From assembly GCA_047974375.1 (NCBI GenBank), contig JBKECF010000054.1, positions 285,020 through 349,019 of the forward strand: a DNA stretch of 64,000 nt. The letters run 5' to 3'. Below the pieces are notes generated by a model. That model saw only the letters and a program-made list of their open reading frames with translations. It was not told the DNA's origin and made no database searches. Positions 16,463 through 24,658 of this stretch are shown here, in pieces. The position numbers were made by a program, and so were the translations under genes. Every line of letters starts with the position of its first letter. Positions within the stretch are counted from its first letter, which is position 1. This DNA comes from JBKECF01 sp047974375 (GTDB taxonomy: Bacteria; Bacillota; Clostridia; Lachnospirales; CAMZNU01).

Positions 16463-17989
16463 TTACTTTATTAATAATGAAGAACCTTCCATTTCTTTTG
16501 GCTGCTCAATATCCATCATGTCTAGTAATGTTGGTGCTATATCGGAAAGTTTACCGCCTTCCTTTATGCCTTTTGCTTTTTTACAATTTACTATTGTAAA
16601 AGGAACAGGGTTTGTTGTATGTGCAGTATGTGGTTCGTCTGTTTCAGGATCTACTAATTGGTCGGCGTTGCCGTGGTCGGCACAAAGGAAAAATTGACCA
16701 TCTACTTCCAGTATAGCGTCCATCGCTTTGCCTACACATGCATCTACTGCTTCTATGGCTTTAACAGCAGCGTCGTATACGCCAGTATGCCCAACCATAT
16801 CTGGGTTTGCAAAGTTAATAATTATTAAATCGTATTTTTGGGATTTAATAGACTCAACTAATTTTTCAGCTACTTCATAAGCACTCATTTCAGGCTTTAA
16901 ATCATATGTGGCAACTTTAGGTGAAGGAATTAAAATTCTATCTTCCCCTTTATATGGTTCTTCCACACCGCCATTAAAAAAGAAAGTAACATGAGCATAT
17001 TTTTCCGTTTCAGCAATACGTAGTTGAGTTTTGCCTAAAGTTGAAATGTACTCACCTAAAGTATTTTCAATTTTATCTTTCTTAAATACGATTTCTGTAT
17101 TTGGAATTGTTACATCATATTGTGTAAAACAAATATATTTAACAGGGAAGTATCCTTTTTTTCTTTCAAAATGAGGGAAATCTTCCATGCAAAAACTACG
17201 AGTTATTTCTCTGGCTCTATCTGGTCTAAAATTGAAAAAGATTATTGAATCATTTTCACCAATCAATCCATTATTATCAATAACAGTAGGTAATACAAAT
17301 TCGTCATTTTTTCCTTTTGAATATGTGTTTTCCATACATTCAACTGCTGAATTAGCCTTTTGACCTTCACCTAGCACTAAAGCTTTGTACGCTAGTTCAA
17401 TTCTATCCCAATTTGTATCTCTGTCCATTGCATAGTATCTGCCGGCAATTGTTGCTATTTTTCCTACACCGATTTCTTTCATTTTCTTTTCAAGGTTGGC
17501 TACAAAACCTTTTCCTGAAGTAGGAGGGGTATCTCTGCCATCCATAAAACAATGTACATAAACATCATTGAAGTTATTTCGCTTAGCTAGTTCTAGTAAA
17601 GCATATACATGGGTAATATGGCTATGTACTCCACCTGTGGAAAGCAGGCCGTAAAGGTGTACTTTAGTTCCATGTTTTTTTGCATTATTTATAGCATCTA
17701 AAAATTCTGATTTTTCATAAAAATCTTCATCTTCAATAGACTTTGTTATTTTAGTTAAATCTTGGTAAATTATTCTACCAGCGCCAATATTTAAATGGCC
17801 AACTTCGGAGTTGCCCATTTGACCATCAGGTAAACCTACATTTAAGCCGCTAGCTTGACCTTCTGCAGTAGGGTAGGTAGATAGTATTTTATCTAGATTT
17901 GGTTTTTTTGCAAACTTAATTGCATTGCCTTTTTCGCTATTACTTGAGCCGTAACCATCTAGTATCATAAGCATTGTTGTTTTACTCAT
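16463..17989 (-). CDS. gpmI: Phosphoglycerate mutase, 2,3-bisphosphoglycerate-independent
   Basis: 508 residues, alkaline-phosphatase-fold iPGM. The metal-binding start LMILDGYG is present. The phosphoserine nucleophile is the Ser of GNSEVGHLNIGAGR (about 62), HCFMDGRDTPP lines the active site, and the metal ligands NPDMVGHTG and CADHGNADQ follow. It is a Mn-dependent cytoplasmic enzyme interconverting 3- and 2-phosphoglycerate. It lies 20 bases after tpiA and about 63 before eno. Its AGGAGG site is ideal. Confidence 0.97.
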   Translation of the reverse strand: MSKTTMLMILDGYGSSNSEKGNAIKFAKKPNLDKILSTYPTAEGQASGLNVGLPDGQMGNSEVGHLNIGAGRIIYQDLTKITKSIEDEDFYEKSEFLDAINNAKKHGTKVHLYGLLSTGGVHSHITHVYALLELAKRNNFNDVYVHCFMDGRDTPPTSGKGFVANLEKKMKEIGVGKIATIAGRYYAMDRDTNWDRIELAYKALVLGEGQKANSAVECMENTYSKGKNDEFVLPTVIDNNGLIGENDSIIFFNFRPDRAREITRSFCMEDFPHFERKKGYFPVKYICFTQYDVTIPNTEIVFKKDKIENTLGEYISTLGKTQLRIAETEKYAHVTFFFNGGVEEPYKGEDRILIPSPKVATYDLKPEMSAYEVAEKLVESIKSQKYDLIIINFANPDMVGHTGVYDAAVKAIEAVDACVGKAMDAILEVDGQFFLCADHGNADQLVDPETDEPHTAHTTNPVPFTIVNCKKAKGIKEGGKLSDIAPTLLDMMDIEQPKEMEGSSLLIK

Positions 17990-18009
17990 ATAAACCTCCT
18001 AGTTTATAG

Positions 18010-18753
18010 CTATGCTTTTACTATGTCCACAAACTCAGCTTTAAGACAAGCACCGCCAACTAATCCACCATCAATATTTTCTTTAGAGAAAATTTCTTTA
18101 GCGTTGTCACCTTTCACAGAACCGCCATATTGGATTCTTATTTTATTTGCTGTGTCTTCTGTATATATTTCTGCTAAAACTTTTCTTATTTCACGGCAAG
18201 CCTCTTCAGCTTGGTCGCTAGTAGCTGTTTTACCAGTACCTATAGCCCAAATTGGTTCGTAAGCTATAATTAATTTTTCTGCTGCTTCTTTAGTAACGTC
18301 TTTAAGAGCTATTTTTGTTTGGCTTCTTAGTAATTCGAAAGTTATATTTTGTTCTCTTTCTCCTAATGATTCGCCAATACAAATAACAGGAGTAACATTA
18401 TTTTCTATTGCTTTTAAAACTTTTCTGTTAACTATTACGTCGGTTTCACCGAAATATTGGCGTCTTTCAGAGTGGCCAACTAGAGTATACTTAACACCTA
18501 AGTCTGTTAGCATTTTTACAGAAGTTTCACCTGTAAAAGCACCTGAGTCTTCAAAATATATATTTTGACAACCTACAGAGATGTTAGTACCTCTTACTAA
18601 CTCCATAGCTTGTACTAAGTTAATCGCTGGCACAAATAAGATTACTTCTTTTTCCTCAGTATTAATACCATCTTTAAGAGTGTTAATTAATTCTGTTGTT
18701 TCTGAAGATGTTTTATTCATCTTCCAGTTTCCTGCAACTACTTGTTTTCTCAT
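18010..18753 (-). CDS. tpiA: Triosephosphate isomerase
   Basis: 247 residues from ATG 18753. An upstream TTG at 18762 is in frame but sits too close to the AAAGG site. The motif VVAGNWKMNK carries the catalytic Lys, VGHSERRQYFGE the catalytic His, and IAYEPIWAIGTGKTA the catalytic Glu and loop 6. GGSVKGDN and GGLVGGACL form the phosphate site. It is first in the operon with gpmI and eno; gapA is not in the window and pgk lies at 62 kb. Confidence 0.96.
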   Translation of the reverse strand: MRKQVVAGNWKMNKTSSETTELINTLKDGINTEEKEVILFVPAINLVQAMELVRGTNISVGCQNIYFEDSGAFTGETSVKMLTDLGVKYTLVGHSERRQYFGETDVIVNRKVLKAIENNVTPVICIGESLGEREQNITFELLRSQTKIALKDVTKEAAEKLIIAYEPIWAIGTGKTATSDQAEEACREIRKVLAEIYTEDTANKIRIQYGGSVKGDNAKEIFSKENIDGGLVGGACLKAEFVDIVKA

Positions 18754-18794
18754 TAATATCAACCTTTCATTTATAAATTTCGCCTAAGGTGTAT

Positions 18795-18895
18795 CAGCTT
18801 CATATAAAATAGGAAGCTGTAAAATTCAAATATTTAATACAAAGGATTTGAATTTTTATCAATGTTATTTTAACATAAAAAAATGCAATTTGTAA
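18795..18895 (-). promoter_or_regulatory. Promoter and hairpin leader of the glycolytic operon
   Basis: On the minus strand TTACAA (18890-18895), 17 bases, then TAAAAT (18867-18872). The predicted transcript starts near 18860 and opens with two hairpins. AAAATTCAAAT pairs with its complement across 18821-18857, and CAGCTTC pairs with GAAGCTG at about 18795-18819. Such 5' hairpins often stabilise abundant mRNAs. The upstream 18896-19119 stretch is A/T-rich with no gene seen. Confidence 0.5.
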
Positions 18896-19119
18896 CACTA
18901 ATGTAATGAGTAGAAGTAGATAAAAGTCATACAATATGCATACAGTAAAATAATTTATGAATTTTTTAATATACTTTAAAAAAAAGTAGAAATTAAATGT
19001 AAACAAAATTAATATTAATAGGATAAAAAAATAATGTGCTTAAATTTACAATGTACCTAGGGTTAAATTTTGTTTACATTGGTTAGTCAAGAATTTAACA
19101 ATTTCTTTTTGAGTTTAAA

Positions 19120-20154
19120 TTAGCAATTTTTGGTGCGGATAATGGAGGCGGGGATTGATATGTCATCTTTTTTTAATTCATGGCCAAGCCTTAAATTGCT
19201 GCGGACATTGTGCATTACTTTGTCAATTTCATTTAAATCTTTTAGCAATTCCATTTCTTCTTTTGAAGTTTCAATAATGTTATGTATCCCACCATTTTTT
19301 ATTATTATTCTTTTATGTGCCATTAGTGCGAGTAAGGGGTCATGAGTTGCTATTAAAACAATTTTATCTTGGGATACTAATAGATCCATGGCTTTTTTTC
19401 TGTCTATGCCAGCATTTTCAATTTCGTCTATTAAAACAATGGGAGATGTGCTTAAAATAGCTGTGTCGGCAATCATTAAAGCTCTAGACTGTCCACCACT
19501 TAAGCTTGTAACAGGAGTATTGATAGAAAAGCTTTCTCCTGCAAGTTTATTTGCTTCTGTGAATATTTTTTTAGTTATTTCATTAATATTATCTACCATT
19601 CTACTTTGAGCATGCATCACAATAAATTCATTTACAGTTAAGTCCATAACGAAATTCATATTTTGTGAAAGTTGAGCAACCAATTTATTATTTGGCGAGT
19701 ATCTCCATTTCAAATCAGGCTTTTCACCGTCTATTAAAATACTTCTTTTTGTTGGGGTATCCCCTTGTGCTGCCCATTCAATATCTGCTAGTAATCTGCT
19801 TTTACCTGAGCCTGTGGGTCCGACAATGGAAATAATCTCCGATGTAAATATTTTAAGTTTCTTAAATTCTTCTTTTTCGCCATTCTTATTTTGCCCAGCT
19901 AAAATAGTTAGGGAGTTAATACTTTTTTTATTCATGCCTAAAAATTCTAACATTTGGTCTATATATGATTCTAGCTCGCTAACTAGGTTGTTAATATCAA
20001 TGGCTCTATCTTCTTGTTCTTCTATATCTATAGTATTTAAAAAGTCCTTAAATGTTTTTTCTTCGTATCCTTTAATCATTAGTCTATTTTGTTCAAAGAA
20101 ATCTGATACAAAGGGGTATTCTTTAAGTAGTTGGCCAATAGTTTTATTATTCAT
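19120..20154 (-). CDS. Soluble ABC-type ATPase with N-terminal DUF1858-like segment
   Basis: 344 residues. Residues 1-65 (TIGQLLKEYPFVSDFFEQN) look like the DUF1858/ScdA-N helical module. The ABC ATPase follows, with Walker A GPTGSGKS (about 131), the Q-loop QLSQNM, signature SLSGGQSRALM (about 220), Walker B SPIVLIDEIEN and the switch His in LIATHDP. An insertion between Walker A and the signature mentions no membrane-coupling motif I recognise. There is no TM segment and no permease gene nearby. It is the last gene of a three-gene overlapping unit with a GTPase and a binding-protein-like gene; it overlaps the GTPase gene by 8 bases. The specific function is unknown. Confidence 0.75.
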   Translation of the reverse strand: MNNKTIGQLLKEYPFVSDFFEQNRLMIKGYEEKTFKDFLNTIDIEEQEDRAIDINNLVSELESYIDQMLEFLGMNKKSINSLTILAGQNKNGEKEEFKKLKIFTSEIISIVGPTGSGKSRLLADIEWAAQGDTPTKRSILIDGEKPDLKWRYSPNNKLVAQLSQNMNFVMDLTVNEFIVMHAQSRMVDNINEITKKIFTEANKLAGESFSINTPVTSLSGGQSRALMIADTAILSTSPIVLIDEIENAGIDRKKAMDLLVSQDKIVLIATHDPLLALMAHKRIIIKNGGIHNIIETSKEEMELLKDLNEIDKVMHNVRSNLRLGHELKKDDISIPASIIRTKNC

Positions 20155-20848
20155 CTTTTTCCTCCCAAGTCATTTTTTTAGTATTGCCTAGTTGATAGCT
20201 TTCGCCTATTCTTGTTTCCCCTAGGCAATAGGAACACATAGCTGCAGGCATAGGGAACCTAAGTTTCATACCTTGAACAGATTGAACATTTACATTTTTT
20301 TCATAAAGTAATGTACTAAGTTCATAAGCTCCTTGGCCACTTAGGCCGTTTATATGCATTACCATGGCTTTGGGGTTTACTACGCTAACACGAGATGCAA
20401 AAACTTCTCGTTCGGCTTGAGATACAATATCTCCTTTAGTAATAACAACAATATCAGCACTTTTTAACATTGGACCAATTTTCTTTGGTGTATTAACACC
20501 GGATAAATTATCAATAACGCAAATTCCTTTTACTTCTTTTAAGTAAGGGGAACACCTATTACAAAGCCCTGCAGACTCCGTAATAAGTAAATCTAGTTCC
20601 ATTTTATTGCCCCAATTTACAACGTCTTCTATATTTGCTGCAAAAAAATGGTCGGGGCATAATCCGCCAGAAAGTCCTTTTTTTACTGGTACTCCGGCGT
20701 TTTCATAAAGCACATCGTCGTCAGTGTGCAAACAATCAAACTTTACTACGCCAACGGAAATGTTTTGCTCTTTAAATGCTCCAATAGTTTTTAAAATAAC
20801 AGAAGTTTTCCCTGATGAAGGGGGGCCTGAAAAGATAATTAAATTCAT
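20147..20848 (-). CDS. CobW/HypB/UreG-type GTPase
   Basis: 233 residues, G3E-like P-loop NTPase. Walker A is SGPPSSGKTSVIL at residue 6, the switch region carries KFDCLHTDDD, Walker B-like LLITESAGLCNRCSPY holds two cysteines, and VITKGD stands for NKxD. Near the C-terminus CSYCLGETRIGE adds another Cys pair. G3E GTPases deliver nickel, zinc or cobalamin to enzymes, and the Cys pairs could bind metal. It starts inside the stop of the binding-protein gene (ATGA overlap) and overlaps the ABC gene, so the three are translationally coupled. It is probably a metallochaperone; the client is unknown. Confidence 0.75.
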   Translation of the reverse strand: MNLIIFSGPPSSGKTSVILKTIGAFKEQNISVGVVKFDCLHTDDDVLYENAGVPVKKGLSGGLCPDHFFAANIEDVVNWGNKMELDLLITESAGLCNRCSPYLKEVKGICVIDNLSGVNTPKKIGPMLKSADIVVITKGDIVSQAEREVFASRVSVVNPKAMVMHINGLSGQGAYELSTLLYEKNVNVQSVQGMKLRFPMPAAMCSYCLGETRIGESYQLGNTKKMTWEEKDE

Positions 20849-22053
20849 ATGCTTTCACCACAACTTTCGTAAAATACTTTTTCCATTTTTTCTAATAAAT
20901 TACTTATATCATTATTATGTATAAATTCCCAACCTGGCCATAAAAAGCTTTTGTCTTCTAAATTGTTATTAATATCCTTTTGAGTAACAGGGAATTTACT
21001 ATCAGCCGACAAAATTTCTCCTACTTCTTTTGAAAAAAGGAAGTCAACTACAGGCTTTAGTTCTTCTTTGTTTTTTGTTACAAGTAAAATAGGGCTTATA
21101 ACTGCACCATCCTCTGGCCATATTGCCATAGTATCTCCTCCTTCTTTAATCATTTTTGCGAAAAAATAAGGGGTAATACTTACAAGAGGGGCAGTATTTG
21201 TGGATTTCTTACTAGTATTTTTTACCATTTGTGCAGGGTGCATACTTTGTAATAAGTTTCTTCCTAAAGCTTTTATGCCGGTTTCTCCGAACTTTGAATA
21301 TATACCTAGCAGTATTGCGTTAAACATGTCTAAGTCTTTCATTGGTATTGCAATAGAGTTTTTAAATTCTGGTTTTAATAAATCTTCCCAACTTTTAGGT
21401 GTATCTCTGTCGTTTAAAAGAGCTGTGTTAACTATAAAGACTGCTGGTACGACTCCTAAAACTGTATAGTGGCTTTTTGTATCCCTTAAGTTTATTGTTT
21501 CGTTACTTAAAGATGGGTTAAAAGGGATATCTAGGGTTAAATCCTTGTAAGTACCATTTTCTATATACTTTCCAAATAATTTTTTGTCGAAAAACATACT
21601 AAAGCCTGCTGACAAATAAGCGTCTGGTAAATTTGTTGCATCCTTGTTTTTTTCTACTTCGTTAATTAACCAATCTAAGCCCATGCTTGCGGCTTGTAAA
21701 TCTAGCTCTATTATTTTATCTTGTTTTGATACCCAGTACTCTATTGTTTCCAAAAGTTGCATACGAATTGGGCAAGGTAATACACCAGCGATTCTAAAAT
21801 ATTTTTTATTTGAGCCATTATTATTTTCTTTTAAATTACTTTCTATAAGACTAATCATTTTTTTTTCGAAAATTTCGCTGTGGATATTTTTGCTTTTTAA
21901 TGCCATGCCTATGGAGATTGTTTTTCCTATGGTCTTACGCATTTTAGCGTTTTCAAGCTTTTCAAAGCCGTTTTCTACAAATAGATTTATTAGCTCGGGG
22001 TATTTATTTGTAACATCATAAACTTTGTCTGACATTTTAAAATATTTATTCAT
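20845..22053 (-). CDS. Cytoplasmic substrate-binding-protein-like, DUF1858-like N-terminus
   Basis: 402 residues. Residues 8-55 (VYDVTNKYPELINLFVENGF) resemble DUF1858. From about residue 85 it matches the iron(III)-type periplasmic binding fold (FRIAGVLPCPIRM, NTALLNDRDTPKSWEDLLKPEF, MAIWPEDGAVISPILLV, LFSKEVGEILS). There is no signal peptide, no lipobox and no TM helix, so it should stay in the cytoplasm, which is odd for this fold. CPIRM near residue 93 could hold a ligand. It leads the operon with the GTPase and the ABC ATPase; it could carry a metal or cofactor inside the cell. Fold call moderate, role inferred. Confidence 0.7.
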   Translation of the reverse strand: MNKYFKMSDKVYDVTNKYPELINLFVENGFEKLENAKMRKTIGKTISIGMALKSKNIHSEIFEKKMISLIESNLKENNNGSNKKYFRIAGVLPCPIRMQLLETIEYWVSKQDKIIELDLQAASMGLDWLINEVEKNKDATNLPDAYLSAGFSMFFDKKLFGKYIENGTYKDLTLDIPFNPSLSNETINLRDTKSHYTVLGVVPAVFIVNTALLNDRDTPKSWEDLLKPEFKNSIAIPMKDLDMFNAILLGIYSKFGETGIKALGRNLLQSMHPAQMVKNTSKKSTNTAPLVSITPYFFAKMIKEGGDTMAIWPEDGAVISPILLVTKNKEELKPVVDFLFSKEVGEILSADSKFPVTQKDINNNLEDKSFLWPGWEFIHNNDISNLLEKMEKVFYESCGESI

Positions 22054-22391
22054 TTCCTCACCTCAAATTTTATATTTTTATTATATTTATTTGTATTTTA
22101 ACATTTACTATAATGGTTAAACGTTGCAAAGGAAACAAGTTTATTGAAGTTAACATGAAATTGTTCATAAGGAAAATATATTGGAGGTAAAGATAGATAT
22201 GTAGAGTTATTATTCATTTGTTACAGAAAAAATAAAAAAACAAGGTACCTGATTAGAGGGAACTATAAATACGCAAATAAATGGAGTAATAAAAGCAACT
22301 AGGAATTATTAAACTCTAATGCGTGGTTATTTAAAGTGTAATATATGTTTGTATTCTTTAAAATTTGACATAGCTTATTTTCCCTGTAGAC
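22054..22391. other. Degenerate region before the first cassette
   Basis: No intact gene is seen. GGAGG at 22182-22186 is followed 11-12 bases later by ATG TAG and then an open frame broken again by TGA (about 22199-22310), which looks like a decayed short gene. The rest is A/T-rich. Confidence 0.3.
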
Positions 22392-22451
22392 TTGCGTTTT
22401 TTTTTTTTTTTGGTGTATAATAATTAATATAAATAATAAATGCATTGATTA
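22392..22451 (+). promoter_or_regulatory. Cassette promoter module, copy 1
   Basis: TTGCGT (22392-22397), an 18-base spacer made of T then GGTG (15 T in a row with the last -35 base), and TATAAT (22416-22421). After 12 bases comes TAATAAATGCATTGATTA (22434-22451), 14 of 18 bases identical to the palindrome at 42112. It drives the toxin/immunity-like genes at 22.5-23.6 kb. Confidence 0.7.
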
Positions 22452-22492
22452 TTTGAATTAGAACTCGGAGATTTAGGTTTCTGTGTTAGCTC

Positions 22493-22852
22493 TTGAACAA
22501 TAAATTGAAAGAAATATTTTTAATTTCTGAAGAATTTAAAAATACTAAAGTTGAATATAATAAAAATTCAAGAATGTATGTTTCGGATTGGAAAGTGTAT
22601 TTTGAATTCTACGAAGTAGCAACTACCTTATATACTGCTGCTTTGGCAGGCCCACCAGCTATAATGGCAGCACTAGCTGGGGTGGCTTCGATTGCTGGTC
22701 CTGCTGGTACAATAATAGGTGGGGCAATAGGATTTTTTGGGGCAGGTCCGATAATATATGCAGTTACACAAGCAGCGGTATATGGAAAAGGCTTTTATAT
22801 TGGTTTTGACTGGAATGGTGTATTTCCGAATCCAGTAATGGGGAGTTGGTAA
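22493..22852 (+). CDS. Gly/Ala-rich hydrophobic protein, probably N-terminally truncated
   Basis: 119 residues from a TTG; there is no ATG and no good ribosome-binding site, and a stop lies two codons upstream. Residues 45-95 form a Gly/Ala/Pro-rich hydrophobic block (LAGVASIAGPAGTIIGGAIG) followed by GKGFYIGFDWNGVF. The same order, a Gly-rich hydrophobic block and then G-x-x-I/Y-I-x-x-x-W/K-x-x-VF, ends the 221-residue secreted protein at 42195. This copy lacks the signal peptide and the N-terminal domain. It is followed by two membrane proteins that may be immunity proteins. It could be a bacteriocin-like remnant; function unproven. Confidence 0.5.
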   Translation: MNNKLKEIFLISEEFKNTKVEYNKNSRMYVSDWKVYFEFYEVATTLYTAALAGPPAIMAALAGVASIAGPAGTIIGGAIGFFGAGPIIYAVTQAAVYGKGFYIGFDWNGVFPNPVMGSW

Positions 22853-22854
22853 AA

Positions 22855-23217
22855 ATGGAAGATAAAAATGATATTCCTAATGGATCAGCGTTGCTGACAG
22901 GAGTTTTTATAGGCGCTGTACACTTGATATTTACCTATAGAAACGATGCTTTTTTTAACGGAGTTTTTGTTAAAGGTTGTATTATTATAGCTATTATTCT
23001 TGGTGTTTTTATGGGAATGAAAGTATACAAAATTAAAGATAAAAAAATCAGGTTAAGGATTGCATGTGCGGAATTTATTTTTGTTTCGTTAATAATTTTT
23101 ATGTCATCAACATTAACAGCTGTGATAGGTTCTATTTATACTTTAATTATATTAGTGACAGTGGGCGCTTTATATGTAAAGTATAGTCCGAAGTATTTAA
23201 ATCGTGATTTTATCTGA
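22855..23217 (+). CDS. Small membrane protein, immunity-like (copy A)
   Basis: 120 residues from ATG 22855, two bases after the stop of the preceding gene. It begins MEDKNDIPNGSALLTGVFIG and has four hydrophobic segments (about 12-30, 38-57, 68-87, 92-110) with basic loops (KIKDKKIR). It is 60-70% like the next gene by eye and arose by tandem duplication with it. Position after a secreted-toxin-like gene and small polytopic form fit a bacteriocin immunity protein. I do not recognise the family. Confidence 0.6.
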   Translation: MEDKNDIPNGSALLTGVFIGAVHLIFTYRNDAFFNGVFVKGCIIIAIILGVFMGMKVYKIKDKKIRLRIACAEFIFVSLIIFMSSTLTAVIGSIYTLIILVTVGALYVKYSPKYLNRDFI

Positions 23218-23258
23218 TATGGTGTGTTGCTGAATCCAATAATGGGAGGGTGATAGTA

Positions 23259-23609
23259 ATGGAAAGTGAAAATGATATTCCTAATGGATCAGTATTACAA
23301 ATAGGAGCTTACGTTGGTTTTGTTCATTTAACCCTTACATATAGAAATGAGTTTGTTTTTTCTATAGTATGTTTAGTTCTGGCCGTTATAACAGGCGTTT
23401 TTATGGGAAATAAAGTATTTAAAATTAAGGATAAAAAAATTAGGTTCAAGGTCGCACTTGCAGAGTATATTTTTGCTATGTTTATTATTTTTATTTCCTT
23501 AATATTAACACCTTTAATAGGTTTTATTTATACTGTAATTATATTAGCTATACTGGGGGCTTTATACGTAAAGTGCAGCCCTAAGTATTTAAAACGTAAC
23601 TTTGTTTAA
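23259..23609 (+). CDS. Small membrane protein, immunity-like (copy B)
   Basis: 116 residues from ATG 23259, after GGGAGGG. It begins MESENDIPNGSVLQIGAYVG and shares the loop KVFKIKDKKIRFK and the end ALYVKCSPKYLKR with copy A. The 40 bases before the start are a diverged copy of the tail of the 22493 gene (ending NPIMGG in place of NPVMGS), which shows that the duplicated unit was about 400 bp. It ends at a strong terminator. Function as for copy A, inferred only. Confidence 0.6.
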   Translation: MESENDIPNGSVLQIGAYVGFVHLTLTYRNEFVFSIVCLVLAVITGVFMGNKVFKIKDKKIRFKVALAEYIFAMFIIFISLILTPLIGFIYTVIILAILGALYVKCSPKYLKRNFV

Positions 23610-23619
23610 TGAAAAGATT

Positions 23620-23672
23620 AAAAAGGTTGTAGGAAAGATATGGATTTCTATTATTTTCCTACAACCTTTTTT
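23620..23672 (+). terminator. Terminator closing the first cassette
   Basis: AAAAAGGTTGTAGGAAA pairs with TTTCCTACAACCTTTTTT, 17 bp around an 18-base loop. It insulates the cassette from the ribosomal operon promoter 25 bases on. Confidence 0.9.
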
Positions 23673-23696
23673 ATGCAAAAAAAATTAAAAGTGGGG

Positions 23697-23725
23697 TTGC
23701 ATTATAAAAAAAATCGTGATACAAT
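23697..23725 (+). promoter_or_regulatory. Promoter of the infA-rplQ operon
   Basis: TTGCAT (23697-23702), 17 bases, TACAAT (23720-23725), about 85 bases before the KOW gene. Confidence 0.6.
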
Positions 23726-23810
23726 AACTCGATAGTGTGTTTTTATGTTTGTTTTGTAAAATCTCACGTTTTATTGGCAGATGTTAAATTTTATGGTATG
23801 GATGTGGTTT

Positions 23811-24086
23811 ATGAGTTCAGATTTTAAAGTCGGTCAACTATGTTATTCTAAAAATGGCAGAGATAGAGGAGTTACTTTCATTGTTATAAAGGTGGAAGAT
23901 GATTATGTATATCTCGTAAATGGAGAAAGAAGAACATTGGACAGACCAAAAAGAAAAAAAATAAAGCATGTGCAAATAATTAATTCTATTTCTTCATGTG
24001 TATTAGAACATATGGGAAATAAGGATTTATTAGATAGTCATATTAGAAAAGCTATAAAAGAGCATACTAACAAAGTAGGGGTTTAA
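23811..24086 (+). CDS. KOW-domain RNA-binding protein
   Basis: 91 residues from ATG 23811; the 10 residues before it in the same frame are hydrophobic and unlike the family. FKVGQLCYSKNGRDRGVTFIVIKVEDDYVYLVNGERRTLDRPKRKKIKHV is the L14e/KOW-like fold found just upstream of infA in many Clostridia. It probably binds rRNA or ribosomal protein mRNA. The tail after residue 62 is less conserved. It leads the alpha operon here, where secY, adk and map would usually precede it. Confidence 0.8.
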   Translation: MSSDFKVGQLCYSKNGRDRGVTFIVIKVEDDYVYLVNGERRTLDRPKRKKIKHVQIINSISSCVLEHMGNKDLLDSHIRKAIKEHTNKVGV

Positions 24087-24145
24087 TGCCCCTGTAAGTA
24101 AAGGTCATTTGACTATGTAGGCAAATTTAACCTAGGAGGTTTATC

Positions 24146-24364
24146 TTGTCAAAAAATGATGTAATTGAAGTTGAAGGCGTTGTAGTTGAGAAACTTCCAA
24201 ACGCTACTTTCAAGGTTAAGTTGGAAAATGAACATGAAATTATTGCCCATATTTCTGGTAAGCTAAGAATGCACTTTATTAAAATAATACCAGGAGATAA
24301 AGTAATGATTGAAATGTCACCATATGACTTAACAAAAGGTAGAATAGTTTGGAGAGACAAGTAA
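24146..24364 (+). CDS. infA: Translation initiation factor IF-1
   Basis: 72 residues, OB fold: SKNDVIEVEGVVVEKLPNATFKV, HISGKLRMHFIKIIPGDKV and SPYDLTKGRIVWR. It binds the ribosomal A site during initiation. The start codon is TTG, supported by AGGAGG six to seven bases upstream and by the family N-terminus (MSKxD). It is followed at 21 bases by rpmJ. Confidence 0.97.
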   Translation: MSKNDVIEVEGVVVEKLPNATFKVKLENEHEIIAHISGKLRMHFIKIIPGDKVMIEMSPYDLTKGRIVWRDK

Positions 24365-24385
24365 TTAACTGAAAGGAGTTTTATT

Positions 24386-24499
24386 ATGAAGGTTAGACCA
24401 TCAGTTAAACCAATGTGTGAAAAATGCAGAATTATAAAAAGAAAAGGTTCTGTAAGAGTAATTTGTGAAAATCCTAAACATAAGCAAAGACAAGGTTAA
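24386..24499 (+). CDS. rpmJ: Ribosomal protein L36
   Basis: 37 residues, MKVRPSVKPMCEKCRIIKRK then GSVRVICENPKHKQRQG, with the zinc-binding Cys-x2-Cys, Cys and His ligands (C+ form). AAAGGAG precedes the ATG. Standard position after infA. Confidence 0.97.
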   Translation: MKVRPSVKPMCEKCRIIKRKGSVRVICENPKHKQRQG

Positions 24500-24504
24500 T
24501 TTTA

Positions 24505-24658
24505 GCCATTACCTTGGTAATATACGCAAGTATATTATAAAATATGATTAAACTAGGGGAAATCCTAGGTGGGTCTTGTATAGGCTATAGGACGTATTAG
24601 CGGCTGGATAACTGGTGTGGTTATTCTATTAATATGCTCACTGTTTTGCTGAAACAGT
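24505..24658 (+). ncRNA. Candidate structured leader RNA before rpsM
   Basis: The rpmJ-rpsM gap is 215 bases, far longer than usual, and it folds into successive hairpins. These are ATTACC/GGTAAT, TAATATAC with a GCAA tetraloop and GTATATTA, CTAGG/CCTAG, ATAAC/GTTAT, and ACTGTTT/AAACAGT. It matches no class I can name. Autoregulation by a ribosomal protein is one possibility. Confidence 0.45.

Larger units (their letters stand above)
22815..23609 (+). repeat. Tandem duplication of about 400 bp
   Basis: 22815-23217 and 23218-23609 are two diverged direct copies. Each includes the last codons of the toxin-like gene and a complete four-TM gene. AATGATATTCCTAATGGATC is identical in both. Confidence 0.75.

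Noticed and set aside
22199..22310. Short gene with TAG and TGA read as sense codons
   Set aside because: Recoding was considered because a TGA also interrupts the 44412 gene. But TGA and TAG end several intact genes here (42860, 59507, 60240), so decay is simpler.
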